The notes: a model not told the origin generated them from the letters alone. 64,000 bases of DNA from Lewinellaceae bacterium (GCA_020636075.1 JACJYO010000003.1:620001-684000), one strand, 5' to 3'. Counted from the first letter of the stretch, positions 24,827 through 34,252 are shown. Made by a program: numbers and translations.

Positions 24827-26746
24827 TTACAGTTGCGCCTGTACGATTCCTGCAAATTCCGATATAGAAACAGCACCTTGGTCACCTTCGCCCTGCTTGC
24901 GCACGGAAACTGTACCAGCCTCTTGTTCCTTCTCGCCTACAATAAGCAGAAACGGAATGCGCTTGAGCTCGTTGTCGCGGATCTTGCGGCCGATCGTTTC
25001 GTTGCGATCGTCGACTTCACCGCGCAAGCCTGCTGCTTCGAGTTGTTTTTTAACGTTAAAAGCGTAATCCGAAAACTTGTCGGAAACAGGCAACACCACA
25101 AACTGCTCCGGCGTGAGCCAAAGCGGAAATTTGCCGGCGCAGTGCTCAATCAATACCGCCGTAAAGCGCTCCATGGATCCAAAGGGCGCCCGGTGGATCA
25201 TCACCGGCCGGTGCTCGGAATTGTCGGCGCCGATGTAGGTCAGGTTAAAGCGCTCCGGCAGGTTGTAGTCCACCTGAATGGTGCCCAATTGCCAGGAACG
25301 GCCCAAGGCATCTTTCACCATGAAATCGAGTTTGGGTCCGTAGAAGGCCGCTTCACCAAGTTCTGTGACCGTTTGCAAACCGGCTTCCGCAGCGGCATCA
25401 ATGATAGCCTGCTCGGCTTTTTGCCAGTTTTCGTCGGTACCCACGTACTTCTGCTTGTTCTCCGGGTCGCGCAGGCTGATTTGGGCGGTAAATTGATCGA
25501 AGCCCATTTTGGCCAGCACATAGCGGGTCAGGTCGAGCACATCAAGAAATTCTGCTTTGAGCTGGTCTTCCGTGCAGAAAATATGGGCATCGTCTTGCGT
25601 AAAGCCGCGCACCCGGGTAAGGCCGTGCAATTCCCCCGACTGCTCGTAGCGATATACCGTGCCAAATTCGGCAATGCGGATCGGCAACTCGCGGTAAGAG
25701 CGCGGGCGGTGGCCGTAAATTTCGCAGTGGTGCGGACAGTTCATCGGTTTGAGCAAAAAGAGCTCATTCTCCGCGGGCGTGTGGATAGGCTGGAACGAGT
25801 CTTCGCCGTATTTATCCCAGTGCCCCGAAGTCACGTACAATTGTTTGGAGCCGATATGCGGCGTGATCACCGGGGTGTAGCCGCGTTTGATCTGTTCGGC
25901 TTTCAGAAAATCTTCCAGGCGGCTGCGCAGGGCAGTGCCTTTAGGCAGCCACATGGGCAAGCCTTGGCCAACTTTTTCCGAAAACATGAACAGTTCGAGT
26001 TCCTGACCAAGTTTGCGGTGGTCGCGCTTTTTAGCCTCCTCCAGCAGAACCATGTACTCGTCGAGGTCCTTCTGTTTGGGGAACGTAATGCCGTACACCC
26101 GCGTCAGCTGTTTGCGCTTCTCATCGCCCCGCCAGTAGGCGCCGGCGAGGTTGAGAATTTTGGCGGCTTTGATCGGCTCGGTGTTGGGCAGGTGCGGGCC
26201 TTTGCAGAGGTCTACGAAATTGCCTTGCTCGTAAAACGTGATCTGCCCGTCTTCGAGCCCGTCGATCAGCTCGAGTTTGTACTCGTCGCCTTTTTCGGTG
26301 AAATACTTGATGGCGTCGGCCTTGCTCACTTCGCGGCGTGTGTACTCGGCCTTGTTTCGGGCCAGTTCGAGCATTTTCTTCTCGATAGCCGGAATCTCCG
26401 CAGCGGTGATGGGCTTGTCGCCCGTGTCGACATCGTAATAAAAGCCGTTTTCGATGGGCGGCCCAATGCCGAATTTGATGCCCGGGTACAAAGCTTCCAG
26501 CGCCTCGGCGAGCAGGTGGGCGGAAGAGTGCCAGAAGGTGCTTTTGGCCTCTTTGTCCTCCCATTTGTGAAACATAATCGTCGCATCGGAGTTGATCGGA
26601 CGCGTCAGGTCGCGCACTTCGCCGTTGACGGTGGCAGCCAATACCACACGGGCCAGGCCTTCGCTGATAGATTTGGCGACATCGAGCGCTGTGGTTCCGT
26701 CGGCATACTGACGAACGTTGCCGTCGGGAAAGGTAATATTGATCAT
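24827..26746 (-). CDS. thrS: Threonyl-tRNA synthetase
   Basis: Class II aminoacyl-tRNA synthetase of 639 residues charging tRNA-Thr. Domains in order: TGS (residues 1-60, INITFPDGNVRQYADGTTAL), editing/SAD domain (about 65-225, with FWHSSAHLLAEALEALYPG providing the HxxxH metal site), catalytic core from about 240, and the anticodon-binding domain from about 540 (EQFVVLPVSDKFSDYA). Zinc ligand Cys337 is in MNCPHHCEIYGH; motif 2 lies around YRYEQSGELHGLTRVRGFTQ. The ATG at 26746 is preferred over one ten codons upstream, because the TGS domain begins directly there and the upstream part is a hairpin leader. It lies upstream of the CYTH gene on the same strand. Confidence 0.97.
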   Translation of the reverse strand: MINITFPDGNVRQYADGTTALDVAKSISEGLARVVLAATVNGEVRDLTRPINSDATIMFHKWEDKEAKSTFWHSSAHLLAEALEALYPGIKFGIGPPIENGFYYDVDTGDKPITAAEIPAIEKKMLELARNKAEYTRREVSKADAIKYFTEKGDEYKLELIDGLEDGQITFYEQGNFVDLCKGPHLPNTEPIKAAKILNLAGAYWRGDEKRKQLTRVYGITFPKQKDLDEYMVLLEEAKKRDHRKLGQELELFMFSEKVGQGLPMWLPKGTALRSRLEDFLKAEQIKRGYTPVITPHIGSKQLYVTSGHWDKYGEDSFQPIHTPAENELFLLKPMNCPHHCEIYGHRPRSYRELPIRIAEFGTVYRYEQSGELHGLTRVRGFTQDDAHIFCTEDQLKAEFLDVLDLTRYVLAKMGFDQFTAQISLRDPENKQKYVGTDENWQKAEQAIIDAAAEAGLQTVTELGEAAFYGPKLDFMVKDALGRSWQLGTIQVDYNLPERFNLTYIGADNSEHRPVMIHRAPFGSMERFTAVLIEHCAGKFPLWLTPEQFVVLPVSDKFSDYAFNVKKQLEAAGLRGEVDDRNETIGRKIRDNELKRIPFLLIVGEKEQEAGTVSVRKQGEGDQGAVSISEFAGIVQAQL

Positions 26747-26762
26747 TAGAAAAAATGGTTTA

Positions 26763-26816
26763 ACCCGCCCATACAACAGGCGGGTGCTCCGTGCATCCTA
26801 CGAACGATGTGGAGCG
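26763..26816 (-). promoter_or_regulatory. Structured leader just upstream of thrS
   Basis: On the thrS strand, ACCCGCC and GGCGGGT (26763-26785) form a 7-base stem with a 9-base loop, ending 16 bases before the start codon and followed by a T-rich run. A looser stem with GCTCC/GGAGC lies just upstream at 26786-26816. Such a leader could act as an attenuator or translational operator; no T-box sequence is seen. From 26817 to 27079 I see no gene. Confidence 0.35.
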
Positions 26817-27079
26817 GTTTACGATTGAGGCGCAAAGGTAGGTGGTGGCGGGCAAAGGGCAAAGGGCTTAGGGCGGAGGACAGAGGGCGGGAAGTTTCCG
26901 CTTAAAAAAGAATCCTATCCTTACCCGGAATGCTGTAGGGGCGGCCCTTGCGGTCGCCCGCTTGGGGAATGGTCGCCCGCTTTGACAATAACCCCTCGGA
27001 CCAGAACAGGATGTCTTTATTTGAAATTGGAAAAGAAAAATTGAAAATTGGAAAAGTGTGCGGCCCTTGGATCGGCTGA

Positions 27080-27712
27080 CTAAACTGCACCGTAAATATC
27101 CCTTAAACAGATCGCCGTTCCTTCAATAATAAACTGGTCATCCAATGCACTGAAATGTGTTTCCAGCCATTGGTCCGTTTCTTCCAGCCGTTCGAACAGG
27201 AGCACTTCCGGGCGGTCCGTTTCGAGAAACAGGATCTGGCGCAGGCCCGGGATCTTTTTGTAGCAGGGCAATTTGTCCCCAAAATCGTATACCCGCGTGT
27301 TTTTTGACAATACTTCAAACAGCAGCACCGGGGTCAGTTCGGCGTTCATGCCGGGGCGGTATTCGAACAATTTGGCCGGCTGTGCCACTACCGAGCCGTC
27401 GGGGTTGAATACAGCATGTTCGCAGGCAGGAATGCAGATCGGTCGGTTGCTGTTGTGGACTTTGAAATGGGGGTTTGACTTTGGGTAAATCGATTTTAGC
27501 AAGTGCAACAATTCCGTCGTCAGATTGCTGTGCTGCTCAGATTCGTAGCTCATGGAGGCGATAATTTCCTGGTTAAAATAATCAACCCGGTATTCGGCAG
27601 CCTCCATGACTTCCCAGAATTCTTCGAACGTTGCCGGGAAACGGAGAATTTCCCCTTTCGAAAGTTCAAAGAGTTCGTCGTTGGTGCGCGGAAATTTTGT
27701 GGATGCAGTCAT
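27080..27712 (-). CDS. Uma2-family putative restriction endonuclease-fold protein
   Basis: Protein of 210 residues of the Uma2/DUF820 family, which has a PD-(D/E)XK nuclease fold and is found in many copies in Bacteroidota and cyanobacteria with no proven function. Family features are the RVDYFNQEIIASMSYESEQHS segment, the central strand HAVFNPDGSVVAQPAKLFEY holding the PD-like acidic residue, the PVLLFEVLSKNTRVYDFGDKL core with the ExLS variant, and YKKIPGLRQILFLETDRPEVLLF. No methyltransferase or transposon gene is adjacent, so neither restriction nor transposition is supported by context. It is divergent from the S9 peptidase gene. Confidence 0.85.
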   Translation of the reverse strand: MTASTKFPRTNDELFELSKGEILRFPATFEEFWEVMEAAEYRVDYFNQEIIASMSYESEQHSNLTTELLHLLKSIYPKSNPHFKVHNSNRPICIPACEHAVFNPDGSVVAQPAKLFEYRPGMNAELTPVLLFEVLSKNTRVYDFGDKLPCYKKIPGLRQILFLETDRPEVLLFERLEETDQWLETHFSALDDQFIIEGTAICLRDIYGAV

Positions 27713-27871
27713 ACGGTACCGGCTCTGGCTGGCTATGAATCTGTTGGGAACTCAACAAAAATACGAAATATTTAGCACCTTCGTATTGCTTCCGAAGCAT
27801 GCTATTCCTTGACGGGGTGCCGTCGTTTGCCAGCTGAACCCTGTCGTTTTTTTTCCACTAAAAACTCAACC

Positions 27872-29776
27872 ATGAAACAATTGCTCTTACCTGTCCTTGC
27901 CCTGTTTTTCCTGTTTGCCTGCGGCGAAAACAAACCTGCTCCACCGAAAGCAATTGAACAGTACTCCATCGAACAATTTTACGAAACCAAAGGCATCGGC
28001 TCCGGCACATGGTCGGAAGACGAAAGCCGCCTGCTGTACCACAGCAACGAATCGGGTATTTTCAACCTGTACGAAGTCAACGTTGCCGACGGCAAATCCA
28101 AAGCGCTCACCCAGTCGACTACCGAATCGTATTTCGCGATCGACTATGTGCCGGGAACCAGCGATGTGCTCTACTCCGCCGATAAAGGCGGCAATGAAAA
28201 CGACCATATTTACCTGCTCAAACCTGATGGGAGCAGCCAGGATCTTACCCCGGGCGAAAAGGAAAAAGCCGGATTTATGGAATGGACTGCCGACAAGAAG
28301 GCATTTTACTACCAATCCAACGTGCGTGACCCGAAGTATTTCGATGTATACCGGATGGAAGTGGGCATCTGGAAACCCGCGCTGGTTTACCAAAACAACG
28401 ACGGCTACGCCCTGGGGGAAATTTCACGCGATGGGGATTTCCTGGCCCTGGTTAAAGTAATCACGCGCACCGAAAACCAGTTGTTCCTGTTTGATTTGAA
28501 AACCAAACAGTTAAACGAAATTTCCGAGGCGGACAAATCGGGTTCATACCAGTCCTCCGGGTTTAGTGCCGATGGTAAGTCGTTGTTCTATACCACCAAC
28601 GCCGACAAGGAGTTTCAGTACCTGGTGCGATATGATATTGCAGCCCAAAACCGCGAAAAAGCTTTCGAAAGCACCTGGGATGTCATGTACAGCTACCAGT
28701 CCGAGAACGGCAAATACCAGGTGATCGGCATTAACGAAGACGGCAAAAACAAGGTGATCATCCGCGACGCTGCCGGGAAAGATATTGCATTCCCAGACAT
28801 ACCCGACGGTGATGTAACCGGGGTGAATATTTCACCCAGCGAAAAAAACATGCGCCTCACCGTGGGTAGTTCCAAAGCGCCCAATGACCTGTATGCGTAC
28901 AATTTTGAAAGTGGCGAACTCAAATGCCTGACCAATTCACTGAACCCCGAAATTAACCCCGACAACCTGGTTTCTGCAGAAGTAGTGCGGTACAAGTCGT
29001 TTGACGGCCTCGAAATTCCGGCTATTTACTACAAACCGCTAACGGCCTCGGCTGAATCCAAAGTGCCGGCACTCGTGTGGGTGCACGGCGGGCCTGGCGG
29101 GCAGTCGCGCGTAGGGTATTCCGCCCTGATCCAATACCTCGTCAACCATGGCTACGCAATACTTGCCGTGAACAACCGGGGTAGCAGTGGTTACGGAAAA
29201 ACATTTTATAAACTGGACGATCTGAACCACGGCGACAAGGACCTCAAGGACTGTATTTATGGCAAAAAATACCTGCAAACACTCGACTATATCGACGCTG
29301 AACGCATCGGCATTCTCGGCGGCTCTTACGGCGGATATATGACGATGGCGGCCATGACATTCACCCCCGACGAATTTAATGTTGGAGTCAACTTGTTTGG
29401 TGTGACCAACTGGATCCGTACCCTGCGCTCTATTCCGGCCTATTGGGAGGCCGGACGCAAAGGTCTATACGCCGAGTTGGGTGATCCGTATAGTGCTGAT
29501 TCAGTGCGCCTGCATGACATTTCCCCGCTGTTTCACGCCGAACGCATCAAAAATCCGGTGATGGTGCTGCAAGGCGCCAATGACCCCCGCGTACTCCAGG
29601 TGGAAAGCGATGAAATTGTGGCCGCCATGCGGGAAAACAAGGTACCCGTGGAATACGTGGTGTTTCCCGACGAAGGGCATGGTTTTGAAAAAAAGGAAAA
29701 CCAGATCAAAGGCTACGGCCAGGTGCTCCATTTTCTGGACACCTATTTGAAAGCGCCGGCTGATCTGAAACAGTGA
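27872..29776 (+). CDS. S9-family serine peptidase (prolyl oligopeptidase/acylaminoacyl peptidase-like), lipoprotein
   Basis: Exported peptidase of 634 residues. The start at 27872 gives a lipoprotein signal, LLPVLALFFLFAC, with Cys at the lipobox end, so it is probably anchored in a membrane facing the periplasm. Residues ~40-370 form a beta-propeller with PD40/WD-like strands (YEVNVADGKSKALTQ, LLKPDGSSQDLTPGE) that gates access. The hydrolase domain follows, with WVHGGPGGQ (oxyanion region), nucleophile Ser485 in GILGGSYGGYMTM, Asp571 in GANDPRV and His603 in DEGHGFEK. The family cleaves short peptides or removes blocked N-terminal residues. It stands alone; a palindromic element begins 20 bases after the stop. 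Confidence 0.93.
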   Translation: MKQLLLPVLALFFLFACGENKPAPPKAIEQYSIEQFYETKGIGSGTWSEDESRLLYHSNESGIFNLYEVNVADGKSKALTQSTTESYFAIDYVPGTSDVLYSADKGGNENDHIYLLKPDGSSQDLTPGEKEKAGFMEWTADKKAFYYQSNVRDPKYFDVYRMEVGIWKPALVYQNNDGYALGEISRDGDFLALVKVITRTENQLFLFDLKTKQLNEISEADKSGSYQSSGFSADGKSLFYTTNADKEFQYLVRYDIAAQNREKAFESTWDVMYSYQSENGKYQVIGINEDGKNKVIIRDAAGKDIAFPDIPDGDVTGVNISPSEKNMRLTVGSSKAPNDLYAYNFESGELKCLTNSLNPEINPDNLVSAEVVRYKSFDGLEIPAIYYKPLTASAESKVPALVWVHGGPGGQSRVGYSALIQYLVNHGYAILAVNNRGSSGYGKTFYKLDDLNHGDKDLKDCIYGKKYLQTLDYIDAERIGILGGSYGGYMTMAAMTFTPDEFNVGVNLFGVTNWIRTLRSIPAYWEAGRKGLYAELGDPYSADSVRLHDISPLFHAERIKNPVMVLQGANDPRVLQVESDEIVAAMRENKVPVEYVVFPDEGHGFEKKENQIKGYGQVLHFLDTYLKAPADLKQ

Positions 29777-29795
29777 GTGCAGCACAAGCCTTTTG

Positions 29796-30027
29796 AACAT
29801 GGGTCATGCGAATCAGGAGCTAAATTTCTCCACCAAGCCCGTAGGGCTGTCATTATGGTAGAATTAAGACCCGTGAGATGATAGCGCCGTAGGTGCGGCA
29901 TTATAATGTCACACCTACGGCGTTTATAAAACCGGAGAGCCCCCATTTTCTACAACAATGTCAGCCCTACGGGCTTTATTTGATGGTGATATTGCCAATT
30001 TATCTCCTGATTCGCATGACTCATGTT
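29796..30027. repeat. 232-base nested palindromic element with family C ends
   Basis: Three nested inverted repeats share one centre. Outer arms are AACATGGGTCATGCGAATC at 29796-29814 continuing to 29819, and the mirror at 30004-30027. Middle arms are AAGCCCGTAGGGCTG at 29835-29849 and CAGCCCTACGGGCTT at 29962-29976, each itself palindromic. The inner hairpin is CGCCGTAGGTG at 29885-29895 with CACCTACGGCG at 29912-29922 around the self-complementary CATTATAATG. There is no reading frame of note. It resembles a MITE or REP-like unit. The remaining bases to 30172 hold no recognised feature. Confidence 0.8.
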
Positions 30028-30172
30028 TTTTTGGAAAACACACTATATGTAGAATTTTAAAAACCTGAGGCATAACACCCGATGTACTAAAATTGCGTTT
30101 TTCGCGGTTATTATTATCCAAACTACCGCAGCTGTCATTCCTAACCTGAATCCGTACCGAATCATTACACGC

Positions 30173-30613
30173 ATGCTTCAGCACTTTCTGATTTGTTTAA
30201 TTTTTATTCCCCTCTATTCCCTCAACGCGCAAAAAACAACTTCGGCACCTTCACCTATCGGCATTTGGCGCACTACCGACGACGAAACCGGCGAAGTCAA
30301 AAGCCATATCCAAATTTTTGAAAAGGATGGGCAGCAGTATGGAAAGATCGTCAAGCTCATGCGGGAAAACCTCAACCATTTGTGCGATAAATGCGATGGC
30401 GAGCGCAAAAACAAGCCGATCCTGAACATGGTTATTATTGAAAACATGGCGCTGGCTGACGGGCATTGGCAGGGTGGCCGCGTGTTGTTTCCCAGAGAAG
30501 GCAAATGGTATAAACTCAAATACTGGCTCCAACCCGGCAATGCAAACTGCCTGGTAATGCGCGGCTACATGGGCCCATTTTACCGCACGCAGTACTGGCA
30601 ACGGGTGGAATAA
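30173..30613 (+). CDS. Exported DUF2147 protein
   Basis: Small exported protein of 146 residues with signal peptide LICLIFIPLYSLNAQ. The mature part is a DUF2147 domain: SPIGIWRTTDDETGEVKSHI at the start, KDGQQYGKIVKLMRE, a CDKCDGERKNKPILNMVII segment with two cysteines, and a closing GYMGPFYRTQYWQRV. The domain is found in many Gram-negative bacteria as a periplasmic protein of unknown function and may be lipocalin-like. The start at 30173 is the ATG before the signal peptide. It stands between two repeat-rich gaps, so it is probably transcribed alone. Confidence 0.87.
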   Translation: MLQHFLICLIFIPLYSLNAQKTTSAPSPIGIWRTTDDETGEVKSHIQIFEKDGQQYGKIVKLMRENLNHLCDKCDGERKNKPILNMVIIENMALADGHWQGGRVLFPREGKWYKLKYWLQPGNANCLVMRGYMGPFYRTQYWQRVE

Positions 30614-30619
30614 AAAAAC

Positions 30620-30641
30620 AACATGAGTCATCCCGAATTTT
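30620..30641. repeat. Family C repeat end
   Basis: AACATGAGTCATCCCGAATT and the two following T residues are the exact inverted copy of 21542-21563. It lies directly after the DUF2147 stop codon. Confidence 0.75.
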
Positions 30642-30883
30642 TAATCAAAACACGCTTCAATTTTAAGCGAATGCCCGAGGCAGCTTTCATTTGGATCAGG
30701 CTGGCTTAGAACTTGTCCAGGATTTCATCACTGGCCTCCAAACGGCTAATTTTATTCCATGCTGCGTTAAATTTCTCGCCGGATTGCCCACATACGGCTG
30801 CGAAATTTGTCTTGCCTAATCAAAACACGCTTCAATTTTAAGCGAATGCCCAAGGCAGCTTTCATTTGGATCAGGCTGGCTTA
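30642..30883. repeat. Pair of 67-base direct repeats, 175 bases apart
   Basis: The stretch 30642-30708 is repeated at 30817-30883 with one visible difference (CCCGAGG versus CCCAAGG). The words ACTTGTCCAGGATTTCA after the first copy resemble the arm of the hairpin at 50493-50547. The whole gap 30614-31016 has no supported gene and separates the DUF2147 gene from the broken end of mfd. Confidence 0.8.
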
Positions 30884-31016
30884 AAAAATGTTTTTTGGGG
30901 TTTTATGCTCCATTTGGATTTTTTTTCAAACCGGTTAGCGTGCTCGCGCTTACGGGCATTAGACGAAAGCCGTTTGAGGCACATCATCAGGTTTTCAAAA
31001 AAAAGTTTCAGAAAAT

Positions 31017-32009
31017 TCACGGCACTGCCGGAACGTCCAGAAGCGCCTCAATAGCCGGGCCCGGTTTTTCCAGGAAAACAATCGTATGGTCGCGCACGTC
31101 GTCTACCACATCAGCGGGGTAAACAAAGGCGCGGTCGCGAAAGAGTTCGCGCAATTCGGCAGCATCCAGAGCGGTGATCTTGCCGGCATACTGCTCTGCT
31201 TTTTCAAAACAATACTGCAGCCGGTCGAGTAAAAATTGAAAATCCCTGATCCAGATCACGGCATTTTCAGGTAATATTCGAAAGAGCGACACTTTCTGAT
31301 CCTGGCGGAAACGTGTGTTCAGGTTGGGCACGATGCGTACCCGGCTGATCGATTGTTTGGATAACTGGGTAAGCGGATCAAAGGTGCGGATACTTTCCAC
31401 CTCGTCGTCGAACAACTCGATCCGGTAAGGCAACTCATTTCCGAAGGAAAATAGGTCCACGATACCGCCTCGAATACTGAACTGACCGGGCTCATAAACA
31501 AAATCGGTGCGCTCAAATCCGTATTCGACCAGCACCTGGATCACAAAATCGACGTCCAGTTTTTCGCCGATGGCGATTTCAATCTGGCTTTGCGCCAGCA
31601 CCTCCGGAGAAACGACTTTTTCAAACAGGGCCTCCGGGTAGGTGATGATAGCCACCGACCCGCTCCCGGTCAAATGGTTGACCACTTCGCTGCGCTGCAA
31701 GGTTTGGGTAGGGTTGAGCACATCAAAAACGGCTGGCCGTTTGAAACTGTCCGGAAAAAAAAGCACCATTTCGGTCGGCAGAATGCCTTGCAGGTCGTTC
31801 AGCAGGTAGGCTGCTTCTTCCTTGCTTTCCGCAATGTACAAGACGGTAGATGCCGACCCGGAAACAGTGGATGCCAGTACAAATGCGCCTTGCGCACCGG
31901 TGAGCCCGGAAATGTGTACGCGGACATGGGGCTGTTGGATCGCCTGGGAAAGTTGGACTACGGCTGGATGTTCGCGGTAGCGCTCGAGGAGGTGGCCGGT
32001 GTTGCTCAC
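31017..32009 (-). pseudogene. mfd: Truncated transcription-repair coupling factor (N-terminal part of Mfd)
   Basis: The 330-residue product matches only the N-terminal UvrB-homology region of Mfd (normally about 1100 residues): HLLERYREHPAVVQLSQAI at the start, then LNPTQTLQRSEVVNHLTG, ERTDFVYEPGQFSIRGGIVD and FGNELPYRIELFDDEVESI. The reading frame stops at VPAVP, and downstream minus-strand sequence has nothing resembling the RNA-polymerase-interacting, RecG-like motor or C-terminal domains; instead it runs into repeat DNA. Without its motor it cannot displace stalled RNA polymerase. The UvrA-binding part could persist as a fragment, but decay is more likely. I prefer GTG at 32009 (SNTGHLLERYREHP) over TTG at 32027. 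It is divergent from the GT39 gene. Confidence 0.85.
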
Positions 32010-32137
32010 GTGGCAAAGGTAGGGCAACTGTCCAGAAATTTTTCCGATACTTGCACAGCAACCGGCTCTGTCCGTCCTGCGAACGCCTTTGTTTTCTTTC
32101 CCAAAACCGAGAAGATCAAGACGAACGCTAAACGCTC

Positions 32138-34240
32138 ATGTCGCGCAAGAAAAAATACAGACCTTCAAACCAGCCTGCTTCCAGCGAGGCGCGGGTTTCC
32201 CCTGTTGAATCACCGGACAAGGGGCAGCACCCACCCACCTCCCAGTTGGACAGTTTGCTTCCCAACAGCCGGCAGGCACTTTTCCTGTTGTTGCTCTTTT
32301 TGGCTGCCGGATTGATCATCCGGGTGTTGAATTTATCCGAGCTCAGCCTTTGGATGGACGAATACGTGCACGTGATGCGTGCCAAGCACTTCATTGAAGA
32401 CGGCGGCCCACTGCTCACCGACGACAACAACGGGATTTTACTGACACTTTCGCTACTTCCGGGTTTTGCCCTGTTTGATTCGTCGGTATTCTGGGCACGG
32501 TTTCCCAGTGTACTGTTTGGGTTGGGCCTGATCTACGTCGTGTACCGTCTGGGCGCACAGATGTTTAACCGTTACGTCGGGTTGTTTGCCGCAGGCGGAA
32601 CCACCTTTTCCTTGTACCTGATCTTTTGGTCGCGTGTGTGCCGCAACTATGCCCCGCTGGCGGTTTTTTACGCGCTACTGGGATTGCTTTTTCTCCGGGC
32701 ATTTGAGGTACAACCTGATCCAAAAGCAACGGATCGCTGGGGTCGCCTGGGGCTTTCACGGCACCATTTGTTGCTGTTTCCTGTAGTGGCTGTGCTGGCA
32801 TTTTTGTCGCACCAATTGACCTTTTTTATGGTCTTCACACTGGCGGTCTACAGCTTGCTTCGGCTGGCCTGGAGTTTTTGGGAAACGGAGTGGCCGCTTG
32901 GGCGCCGCAAGTTTGTCTGGTTGTGCGCACTGACGTTGCCTTTTTTATTGGTGGTATTTGTACCGCCTTTGGGTGAAGCCCTGAAAAAGGCACTGTCGCC
33001 CTTCCTGCTTTCCAATATCGCCGACTGGGCAATCCCCAACTGGAAACGCCTGTCGGGTTTGACGAATGCCAAACCCTGGGATGCCTTCAACATGTACCAC
33101 AGCCTGGTGCGCTACGACCTGAACTGGTTGTACCTGCCTGCCCTGGCCGGTTTTGTCGCGGCATTTTGGCTGCGGCCACGTGCAGGGCTCTGGCTGCTGT
33201 GCAGCGTGGCGGTGCCTTTCCTGCTGCTGAGTTTTGTATTCCGCGAGCCATCCCTGCGGCGCTACCTGATTTTTATTTACCCCTATCTTTTTATTGCTGC
33301 CGGGGTGTTTTTTTATGCACTTTGGAATTGGCTGCACACCCGGGTGTGGCCGGCGATGCCCCGGCTTGGCAAGCAATTGTTACTTGCGCTCCCAATTCTT
33401 TTATTGTTTTTTAATGCCCATTGGACGGGCATTATGGATATGGCGCTGGCGTGCAAACTGGAAGGGCATATTGTGGATGATCGGGTGGCGAATTGGTCGT
33501 TCACCAACTGGAAAGAAGCCTGCGAATATGTGGATAAGCAACGCCAACCCGGCGACCTGCTGATGGCAACCGTGCCCACCGCCGTGTCCTATTACCTGGA
33601 ACATGAGCAGGTATTGTGGTTTCGGCAATCCTACTACGATACCCGCGAAAAGAAGTACAAATTCCACCAACCCAACCCAACCGGTGGGCCCAGCGCTGCT
33701 TCCGTTGAAGACCTGGTACGCACTGTACAGTCGACCCCTCGCGGCTGGCTGCTTGCCGATTATTACCTGGACAATATTTTCACCGACGAACGCGCGCTTT
33801 TGTGGATGTACCAAAACATGCATTACTACGAAGAAGCATCTTCCGATGGCAGTGTCATGGTGTTTGGCTGGGATAACTCCAAGCCCAAACCCGAGCGTCA
33901 AAACCTGGTGGTGGAACTGGGCCGCGACGATGACAAGATCGAATCGAAGGAGTACCACATGAACCTGCCGCAAAGCCTGTTCTCACAAAATCAGATTGAA
34001 CTGACGGTGCGCACCCGCTGGGTAGATACCAACCGCGAAGCGCTGGTGCTGTTTAACGGGCAGAATGCCGTTTGGCTGCCGCCAAACAGGGGGGGCGGTA
34101 TCGAAGAGGCGGTTTTGCCACTGCAACGCGAGTGGCTTAAACCCGGCACCAACACCATCCGGGTACTTTACGAGACCAAACGGCCCAGCGACCCGCGGAA
34201 AGGGTTTACGTTGTATTTTCTGTCAATAGCCGGGAAATAA
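32138..34240 (+). CDS. GT39/ArnT-like membrane glycosyltransferase
   Basis: Large integral membrane protein of 700 residues. After a ~45-residue hydrophilic, Pro/Ser-rich N-terminus comes a first membrane helix (ALFLLLLFLAAGLIIRVL) and then LSLWMDEYVHVMRAKHF, whose DE pair corresponds to the catalytic acidic motif in the first periplasmic loop of GT-C enzymes. About ten membrane segments follow up to residue ~430, including LIFWSRVCRNYAPLAVFYAL, the conserved Arg-Tyr region of PMT/ArnT relatives. The remaining ~270 residues are soluble and probably periplasmic. Such enzymes move a sugar from a polyprenyl-phosphate donor to lipid or protein; the acceptor is unknown. The start codon lies 128 bases from the divergent mfd fragment. 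Terminator hairpins follow. Confidence 0.82.
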   Translation: MSRKKKYRPSNQPASSEARVSPVESPDKGQHPPTSQLDSLLPNSRQALFLLLLFLAAGLIIRVLNLSELSLWMDEYVHVMRAKHFIEDGGPLLTDDNNGILLTLSLLPGFALFDSSVFWARFPSVLFGLGLIYVVYRLGAQMFNRYVGLFAAGGTTFSLYLIFWSRVCRNYAPLAVFYALLGLLFLRAFEVQPDPKATDRWGRLGLSRHHLLLFPVVAVLAFLSHQLTFFMVFTLAVYSLLRLAWSFWETEWPLGRRKFVWLCALTLPFLLVVFVPPLGEALKKALSPFLLSNIADWAIPNWKRLSGLTNAKPWDAFNMYHSLVRYDLNWLYLPALAGFVAAFWLRPRAGLWLLCSVAVPFLLLSFVFREPSLRRYLIFIYPYLFIAAGVFFYALWNWLHTRVWPAMPRLGKQLLLALPILLLFFNAHWTGIMDMALACKLEGHIVDDRVANWSFTNWKEACEYVDKQRQPGDLLMATVPTAVSYYLEHEQVLWFRQSYYDTREKKYKFHQPNPTGGPSAASVEDLVRTVQSTPRGWLLADYYLDNIFTDERALLWMYQNMHYYEEASSDGSVMVFGWDNSKPKPERQNLVVELGRDDDKIESKEYHMNLPQSLFSQNQIELTVRTRWVDTNREALVLFNGQNAVWLPPNRGGGIEEAVLPLQREWLKPGTNTIRVLYETKRPSDPRKGFTLYFLSIAGK

Positions 34241-34252
34241 GGTTTTTATAAC

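Noticed and set aside
24833..26749. Antisense open frame of 638 codons opposite thrS
   Set aside because: It spans almost exactly thrS, which has full synthetase motifs. The antisense product has no recognisable domain; it is a by-product of codon bias.
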